Origin: a virus
Reading direction: 5' to 3' (one strand)
DNA length: 26,328 nucleotides
IMG/VR virus record: IMGVR_UViG_3300005515_000625
Coordinates: 1 to 26,328 of that record
Shown in pieces: positions 21,885-26,328 of this stretch (its first letter is position 1; each line of letters opens with the position of its first letter). Under the pieces are notes generated by a model, which saw nothing but the letters and a program-made list of their open reading frames with translations, was not told the origin of the DNA and searched no databases. A program made the position numbers and the translations under genes.

Positions 21885-22319
21885 ATGTACGCAACCGTTT
21901 CCGACATGATCGCCCGCTTCGGTGAGACGCAGATCATCCGGCTTTCCCGGCCGGAGGACCGCACGGCCGAGACGGTTGACGAAGACAAGGTCAATATCGT
22001 GCTCGCTGACGCTGGAGCGCTAATCGACGGCTATATCCGTGGCCGCTATTTCGCGCCGATCGCGGCGCCGCCGGCGGAGATCGTTCGCGCCGCCTGCATC
22101 CTTGCCCGCTACGACCTTGCCCAGGGAGAGCACACGGACCCGAGCGAAGAAATGTCGAAGGGCCGCAAAGACATCATCACGTGGCTGGAGAACATCGCCA
22201 AGGAGCTGGTCAATCTCGACGTGCCCGCCGCAGAGCCCGCCGGCCCGGCCGTCAACTCCGGCCCGCGCATGTCCGACCGCCCGCGCATCATGACATCTGA
22301 CACGTTACGGGGTTGGTGA
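21885..22319 (+). CDS. Mu gp36-like protein (DUF1320, head-tail connector type)
   Basis: 144 residues: MYATVSDMIARFGETQIIRLS at the start, VNIVLADAGALIDGYIRGRYFAPI in the middle and RAACILARYDLAQG after it, the classic DUF1320 pattern of a helical connector protein near the neck. The Pro-rich C-terminus (about 110-144) is variable. Its stop overlaps the next ATG. Confidence 0.88.
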   Translation: MYATVSDMIARFGETQIIRLSRPEDRTAETVDEDKVNIVLADAGALIDGYIRGRYFAPIAAPPAEIVRAACILARYDLAQGEHTDPSEEMSKGRKDIITWLENIAKELVNLDVPAAEPAGPAVNSGPRMSDRPRIMTSDTLRGW

Positions 22320-22900
22320 TGGATCTCGCTTACGCACCGATCCGCAAGATGGAGCCGCCGATCGTCGAGCGGCTGCGGCTTGCCTTCCCCGCCAAAGATT
22401 TCACCATCGAGCGCGTGCCGCAGACCCTGACGATCAAGGAGTTTGAGCGTCTCGTAAAGCAGGCTCCCTTCATCGGTCTGGCGTGGACCGGAATGAAGCC
22501 CGACGCGGCGAGCGGCCGCATCCTGAAAGGTCAGATGCTTTGGCGCCTGGTCCTCATCTTCAAGGCTTCGAACGGCCTTGAAACCCGCTTCAAAGGCGAC
22601 AGGCGCGGTCTCGGCCTCGACGCCATGATCGATGTCGCGGTCGCGCTGCTGCAGGGGGCCGAGATCCCAGGCGTCGGCGTCGCGACGGTCACCGGTTCCA
22701 ACAGCGTCATCGCCGATGGCTGGACCGAAGATAACGTCGTGATCGCCCAGATCGATTTCAACGTCGCCTTCCAGATCAGCCCAGCTGCCTTCCGACTGGT
22801 GACGCTCGACGATCTCAAGCGGATCGGCGTGTCCTGGGCCTTTGCCGAAGATCCGGACACAACCGCTGCCACCGACCTAACCGAGCTACCTGAGGAGTAA
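22319..22900 (+). CDS. Mu gp37-like protein (DUF1834)
   Basis: 193 residues: two early segments PPIVERLRLAFPAKDFTIERVP and KEFERLVKQAPFIGLAWTG, then QMLWRLVLIFKASNG, LGLDAMIDVAVALLQGAEIPGVG and a beta-rich end. This is the gp37/DUF1834 family next to gp36 in Mu-like phages, thought to act at the neck or tail terminator. ATG 22319 is preferred over TTG 22313 because it overlaps the previous TGA. Confidence 0.82.
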   Translation: MDLAYAPIRKMEPPIVERLRLAFPAKDFTIERVPQTLTIKEFERLVKQAPFIGLAWTGMKPDAASGRILKGQMLWRLVLIFKASNGLETRFKGDRRGLGLDAMIDVAVALLQGAEIPGVGVATVTGSNSVIADGWTEDNVVIAQIDFNVAFQISPAAFRLVTLDDLKRIGVSWAFAEDPDTTAATDLTELPEE

Positions 22901-22903
22901 ACC

Positions 22904-23191
22904 ATGCTTGGATTTTTGAAGCCCGCCGAGGGCTGCACCGTCGACCAGGAAGACGGCAGGCCGTGGCCGGCTGACGGCATGGACGCGCCGAACACGCTGT
23001 TCGTCCGCCGTCGCATCGCCTGCGGCGACCTGGTCGAAGCCGAGCGCCCTGTCGTGGCGCCTGCAGATCCCGAAGAGGAAGGCGAGCCGTCAGTCGTTCC
23101 GGAAGGCGAAACGCCCGAGAACGATCCGCTTGCCGGCGCCACCGAAACCGAAACACCGCCGCGCACGCGCCGGTCCAAAGGAGAGAAGTAA
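22904..23191 (+). CDS. DUF2635 family protein (Mu gp38-like)
   Basis: 95 residues. The first 48 residues match DUF2635: FLKPAEGCTVDQEDGRPWPADG, then FVRRRIACGDLVEAE (compare 'RRL.dGDVv' in the family). The remaining half is acidic, Pro/Glu/Thr-rich and probably disordered. It lies just before the sheath gene, as in Mu. GAGGAG precedes the ATG. Function unknown. Confidence 0.8.
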   Translation: MLGFLKPAEGCTVDQEDGRPWPADGMDAPNTLFVRRRIACGDLVEAERPVVAPADPEEEGEPSVVPEGETPENDPLAGATETETPPRTRRSKGEK

Positions 23192-23194
23192 GCC

Positions 23195-24682
23195 ATGGAC
23201 TTTGATGAAATCCCCTATGATTGGCTTGAGCCGGCGACCCTCCTTGAGGTCAAGCCGAACTATTCAAATTCCGGTGTCCTGCCATATCCGACCAAGCCGC
23301 TGATCGTTGTCCACAAGCTTGCCAGCGGCACTCTGGCGCCCGGCCAGATCGTCGAGGTGACGCGCGGCGAGGAAGGCATCGACCTTTGCGGCCGTGGCTC
23401 GATCGGCGCCGAACAGATCGCGGCTTTCCGCAAGGCCAACAAAACCTCGCCGCTCTTCGTGACGGCAGCGGTCGACGCCGGCGGCGCGGTCAAGGCGACC
23501 GGCACCATCACGTTCGCGGGTGCCGTGCCTCAGGCCTCCGTTCTGCGGTTCAAGATTGCCGGCCGGGCGATCCGCTTCACTGCGAATCCGGCCGACACGG
23601 TCACGGTAATGGCTGCGGCACTGGCGGCTGCCATCAACGCGGACCTGGACAACGTGGTCACGGCGGCCTCGGCGCTTGGCGTCGTTACCTGCACCGCCCG
23701 CAACGGCGGTGAGTTGGGCAACGGCATCGATCTGCGCGTCGATGCGGGAGCGTCTCCGGTTCCGTCCGGCCTGACGATCACAGTCGTCGATATGGCTGGT
23801 GGCGCTGGCAACCCCGTGCTGCAGACGGTGCTCGATCTCCTTGCGAACACCTGGTTCACCGATATCAACAGCCCCTGGGCGGATGCCACCAACATGGCGG
23901 CACTCGCTGAGTGGCTGCGCGTCCGCTACCAGGCGACGTCGAAGCTCGATGTCCACGGCTATGTCGCCAAGCGCGGCACCTATGGGGCGCTCGGTACCTT
24001 CGGCATGCTCACCAATTCGCCGAACCTGACCGCCATGGGCCTCAACCGATCGCCGACCAGCCCTTGGGTTCTCTCGGCATCGGTTATGGCTCTCTGCGCC
24101 TTCCACTTGACGAACGATCCGGCTCGGCAGCTGCGGTCATTAGTCGTTCCTGGTGTCGAAGCGCCGGCGCCGGCGGACCAGTTCACCGACAGCGAACAGA
24201 ACCTGCTCTTGAACAAGGGCATCTGCACCTTCGACCATCTGTCTGATGGCTCGACGGTGATCTCGCGCATCATCACGACATACAAGACCTCAAGTCTTGG
24301 CGTCGCCGATCGTGCTTGGCTGGACATCATGACGCCGAAGACGCTGTCGCGCATTCGCTACGACTGGTCGGCCTACGTCTCGCTGCAATATCCGCGCTCC
24401 AAGTTGGTCGACGACGAAAGCGATGCATCTATGGCAAGTCGCTTCGATGATGACGAGGACGCGGGCAGCGCCGTCGTCACGCCGCGCCGCATGCATGCCT
24501 CCTGGGGCGCGCGCTGCAAACTCTATGGCGAGAAAGTCTGGATCGAGAATGTCCAGGCGACGGTCAAGGCCAGCGTCTTCCAGCGGGCATCCGACGACAG
24601 GAACCGGCTCGAAAGCCGTCAACAGATCAAGATCGTCGGCAACCTCATGGTGCTCGCCGGCTCCCTTGAATTCCAAGTGTAA
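23195..24682 (+). CDS. Tail sheath protein (Mu gpL-like)
   Basis: 495 residues, equal to the usual length of Mu L. The N-terminus has the sheath opening (YSNSGVLPYPTKPLIVVHKL), then a variable beta domain (about 90-200), then the conserved sheath core with SPWADATNMAALAEWLRVR, YGALGTFGMLTNSPNLT, NLLLNKGICTFDHLSDGSTVISRIITTYKT, and a C-terminal part ending in a short beta strand that links neighbouring rings. It contracts to drive the tube through the envelope, making this a myovirus. Confidence 0.94.
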   Translation: MDFDEIPYDWLEPATLLEVKPNYSNSGVLPYPTKPLIVVHKLASGTLAPGQIVEVTRGEEGIDLCGRGSIGAEQIAAFRKANKTSPLFVTAAVDAGGAVKATGTITFAGAVPQASVLRFKIAGRAIRFTANPADTVTVMAAALAAAINADLDNVVTAASALGVVTCTARNGGELGNGIDLRVDAGASPVPSGLTITVVDMAGGAGNPVLQTVLDLLANTWFTDINSPWADATNMAALAEWLRVRYQATSKLDVHGYVAKRGTYGALGTFGMLTNSPNLTAMGLNRSPTSPWVLSASVMALCAFHLTNDPARQLRSLVVPGVEAPAPADQFTDSEQNLLLNKGICTFDHLSDGSTVISRIITTYKTSSLGVADRAWLDIMTPKTLSRIRYDWSAYVSLQYPRSKLVDDESDASMASRFDDDEDAGSAVVTPRRMHASWGARCKLYGEKVWIENVQATVKASVFQRASDDRNRLESRQQIKIVGNLMVLAGSLEFQV

Positions 24683-24697
24683 GGAGAAAACCCAACC

Positions 24698-25060
24698 ATG
24701 GCTCAGGTATTGGGCATTGTGGATATCGTCTGGCGCGGACGAAATATCCCAGTCGAAAAGGGCGCCAAGATCAAGGTCGGTGGCATCAAGAATAATGCCG
24801 TGACCTATGGCCGCAAAGTGGGTCGCGCCCAGGAATTCGAAGCCTCCGAGGTGACGGCTACGACCAATCTCGAAGCCGGTCAGCGCTGGGGCAATCTCTG
24901 GGATGCCAGTGAAGGCGAACTGCAAGTGGTCTGTGACACCGGCCAGACCTTCGTGTTCGCCGAAGCCTTCCTGACCGACATCCCTGAGATCACCGGGGGC
25001 GAAGGCGGCAAGATCGAACTCAAATGGGCAGGCCCTCAGCCTGACGAGGTGCTCGCATGA
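24698..25060 (+). CDS. Tail tube protein (Mu gpM-like)
   Basis: 120 residues, mainly beta: VDIVWRGRNIPVEKGAKIKVGGIKNN, then FEASEVTATTNLEAGQRWGNL and a closing EITGGEGGKIELKWAGP. Length and course fit the Mu-like tube family found directly after the sheath. AAGGAGAA precedes it. It forms the inner tube under the sheath. The stop overlaps the next ATG (ATGA). Confidence 0.88.
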   Translation: MAQVLGIVDIVWRGRNIPVEKGAKIKVGGIKNNAVTYGRKVGRAQEFEASEVTATTNLEAGQRWGNLWDASEGELQVVCDTGQTFVFAEAFLTDIPEITGGEGGKIELKWAGPQPDEVLA

Positions 25061-25539
25061 CGGCCGCTCTCAGCAAATCAAGCACTGTCGTCATCGATCT
25101 TGACGAGGATGCCGGCAAAACGGCAGAGACCGTGGTGGATCTCGACCGGCCCGCCGCGATCGCGGGCAAGGCGGACGCGGATGTCGTCGACGAAGACCTC
25201 AATCCGCTCGATCGGCTGCCCGAGGATGCCGTGCGCAATTCGGACGGCTCCGTAACGCTGCCCTTGCACTACAGCGTCACCCTTCGCACCAAGAAGGATG
25301 ACAAGATCAAGGAGCGCGTCTTCGCCGAGCTTATCTTCCATCGCCTCAATGGTGCCGATCAGCGGGCGATCGGGGCGGTGAGCGATGAACATCAGATCGC
25401 CGTGTCCTTCGCGCGATCGACCCGCCTCAATCAGGCGATCATGAACGCGCTCTACGACAAGATGGATCTGTCCGACATCGCTCGGGCCGGACGCGTGATC
25501 AATTTTTTCGTCAGCAATGGCCCCAAAATTGGCGGCTGA
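25057..25539 (+). CDS. Tail assembly chaperone (Mu gp41-like), zero-frame product
   Basis: 160 residues. The conserved part begins near residue 67: LPLHYSVTLRT, then RVFAELIFHRLNGADQRAIGA and MNALYDKMDLSDIARAG, as in the gp41/tail assembly family that binds the tape measure protein. The N-terminal 60 residues are acidic and variable. At its 3' end T-TTT-TTC (25503-25509) allows a -1 shift into the next ORF; the shifted product would have 204 residues. The shorter form ends 30 bases after the slip site. Confidence 0.88.
   Translation: MTAALSKSSTVVIDLDEDAGKTAETVVDLDRPAAIAGKADADVVDEDLNPLDRLPEDAVRNSDGSVTLPLHYSVTLRTKKDDKIKERVFAELIFHRLNGADQRAIGAVSDEHQIAVSFARSTRLNQAIMNALYDKMDLSDIARAGRVINFFVSNGPKIGG
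25503..25509 (+). promoter_or_regulatory. Predicted -1 ribosomal frameshift site (T TTT TTC)
   Basis: The canonical X-XXY-YYZ heptamer lies in frame in the chaperone gene (AAT TTT TTC). After slipping, the -1 frame runs without stop from 25509 through the ORF at 25539 to its TGA at 25670. Phage tail chaperone genes widely use such shifts. Confidence 0.75.
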
Positions 25540-25670
25540 TGGTTGGCGGTCTTGCCGACAGTACGTCGCTCTCGGCGTCGGACATTGATGGGTTCGACGC
25601 CGAAACTCTCACCTACTGGTGGAACTGCGTGATGGAATGGCGGGGATACGCCAAGACCCTGGGAGACTGA
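25539..25670 (+). CDS. Tail chaperone extension ORF (-1 frameshift product, gp42-like)
   Basis: 43 residues if read alone from ATG 25539, which overlaps the previous TGA. More likely it is read as the C-terminal extension of the chaperone after a -1 shift at 25503-25509. It contains DAETLTYWWNCVMEWRGYAKTLG, a Trp-rich segment much like the short second chaperone ORFs of tailed phages. It ends one base before the tape measure ATG. The extended form would bind the tape measure during tail assembly (family knowledge). Confidence 0.72.
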   Translation: MVGGLADSTSLSASDIDGFDAETLTYWWNCVMEWRGYAKTLGD

Positions 25671-25671
25671 C

Positions 25672-26328
25672 ATGGCAAGGTCGATGGCGCTGGACGTTCT
25701 GGTCCGATTGAAGGATCTTCTGTCCTCGCCGTTGCGGGGCCTCCGCCGCAGCCTCCAGGGCGTTGTCGACACGGCCAAGAAAATCGGCCTGGTCGGCACG
25801 GCGATCGCCGCCATCTCCTTTATGCAGCCGATGAAGGAGGCGGCCGCATTCCAGCAGCAACTCCTCGACATTGCCGGAACGTCCAACAAGACAGGCGCGC
25901 AAGCCTATCTGATGGTCGATCAACTCAAGGGGCGTTTCGAGGATCCGGCGCTGACGGTCGGGCAGACGTCCGACACGGTCGCCAAGGGCTCCGGCCAGAT
26001 GATCGCCGCCGGCCTTGATGAGCAGCTCGTCAACAATTCCCTGAAAAGTATCGGCCGCGCCACCAAAGCCGCGAATGCCGATTTCGCAGACATGTCGGCA
26101 GTTGCGGTTTCACTCCTGCAGACGCTGAAGCTCCCGGCCGATCAGCTCGAAGATACTTTTGCCGGCCTCATTGTCGCCGGCAAGGAAGGTTCCTTCGAGC
26201 TGAAGGACATGGCGAAAAGCTTCCCCGGTCTTACCGGGCAGATGGCAAAGCTCGGCATCACCGGCCGAACGGCTGCGACACAGCTTGCCGCCATGCTGCA
26301 GATTGCCAAGAAGGGAACAGCCGACCCG
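25672..26328 (+). CDS. Tape measure protein, N-terminal part (truncated by window end)
   Basis: 219 residues are visible and the frame stays open to the end of the window. Features are helical, Gly/Ala-rich: a hydrophobic stretch near residues 45-60 (GLVGTAIAAISFMQP), then FQQQLLDIAGTSNKTGAQAYLM, the typical start of PhageMin_Tail (TIGR01760) tape measures with a 'G.....A......L' rhythm, and AKSFPGLTGQMAKLGITGRTAATQLAAMLQI. The full protein sets tail length and likely passes into the cell on injection. Position after the chaperone confirms the call. Confidence 0.9.
   Translation, partial: MARSMALDVLVRLKDLLSSPLRGLRRSLQGVVDTAKKIGLVGTAIAAISFMQPMKEAAAFQQQLLDIAGTSNKTGAQAYLMVDQLKGRFEDPALTVGQTSDTVAKGSGQMIAAGLDEQLVNNSLKSIGRATKAANADFADMSAVAVSLLQTLKLPADQLEDTFAGLIVAGKEGSFELKDMAKSFPGLTGQMAKLGITGRTAATQLAAMLQIAKKGTADP

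Larger units (their letters stand above)
1..26328 (+). mobile_element. Mu-like transposable prophage (partial; both ends outside window)
   Basis: The whole window is one phage genome in Mu order: repressor, ner, DDE transposase A with ATPase B, gemA, mor, lysis, terminase, portal, MuF, G, I/Z, T, sheath, tube and tape measure. Nearly all genes run rightward and overlap by a few bases. The exceptions are the repressor and two opposite-strand membrane genes. No host gene and no terminal transposase-binding ends are seen, so the left end lies before base 1 and the right end beyond 26328. Because the integrity of the right part is unseen, whether the phage is functional cannot be judged, but no structural gene in view is broken. 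Confidence 0.95.

Noticed and set aside
1-26328. CRISPR arrays, tRNA genes, integrase or IS elements
   Set aside because: No regularly spaced repeats, tRNA-like cloverleaf, tyrosine/serine recombinase or additional transposase was seen; A/B is the only mobility module.

Overview
The window is the left two-thirds of a Mu-like (transposable, contractile-tailed) prophage, cut at the right end inside the tape measure gene. Gene order follows phage Mu: repressor, ner, transposase A, target ATPase B, small early genes, DUF3164, gemA, mor, lysis genes, gp25/gp26/gp27-like genes, large terminase, portal, MuF, G, protease I with scaffold Z, decoration protein, major head T, gp35/36/37/38-like genes, sheath, tube, tail chaperone and tape measure. 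The G+C-rich codon use and the style of the proteins suggest an alphaproteobacterial host, probably Rhizobiales (inference). Neither prophage end is visible: base 1 is already the last base of the repressor stop codon.

Region by region. Bases 1-821 hold a leftward LexA/CI-type repressor and a rightward ner-like gene, separated by a tight operator with three related dyads. Bases 822-7461 are the early operon: Ner, a tiny membrane peptide, a DnaA-domain-IV-like HTH protein, a ParB-like protein, a possible CII-like protein, transposase A, ATPase B, three small unknown proteins and DUF3164. Most genes abut or overlap by 1-8 bases. Bases 7474-9054 break the operon: two related membrane proteins on the opposite strand, in visibly less G+C-rich DNA, look like accessory (moron) genes. 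GemA, a small ORF and the Mor activator follow (9093-10320). From 10419 come the late genes: endolysin, likely holin, Rz/Rz1 spanins, a DksA/TraR-like zinc protein, packaging genes (12242-15419), head genes (15419-21265) and neck/tail genes (21384-26328).

How the parts work together. The repressor presumably shuts the rightward early promoter. On induction, A and B would carry out replicative transposition, and Mor would open the lysis and structural region. No separate C activator gene is visible. The hairpins between 18871 and 21854 sit around the protease/scaffold, decoration and major head genes and may tune expression there.

Points of most interest: the paired opposite-strand membrane paralogs; an intrinsic terminator facing leftward between A and B that could stop antisense transcription from that pair; 11-bp direct repeats in the same gap; a canonical T-TTT-TTC slippery site joining the tail chaperone gene to a 43-codon ORF in the -1 frame; a MuF protein with a nuclease-toxin-like C-terminus; and a 59-residue zinc-knuckle protein between the terminase subunits.
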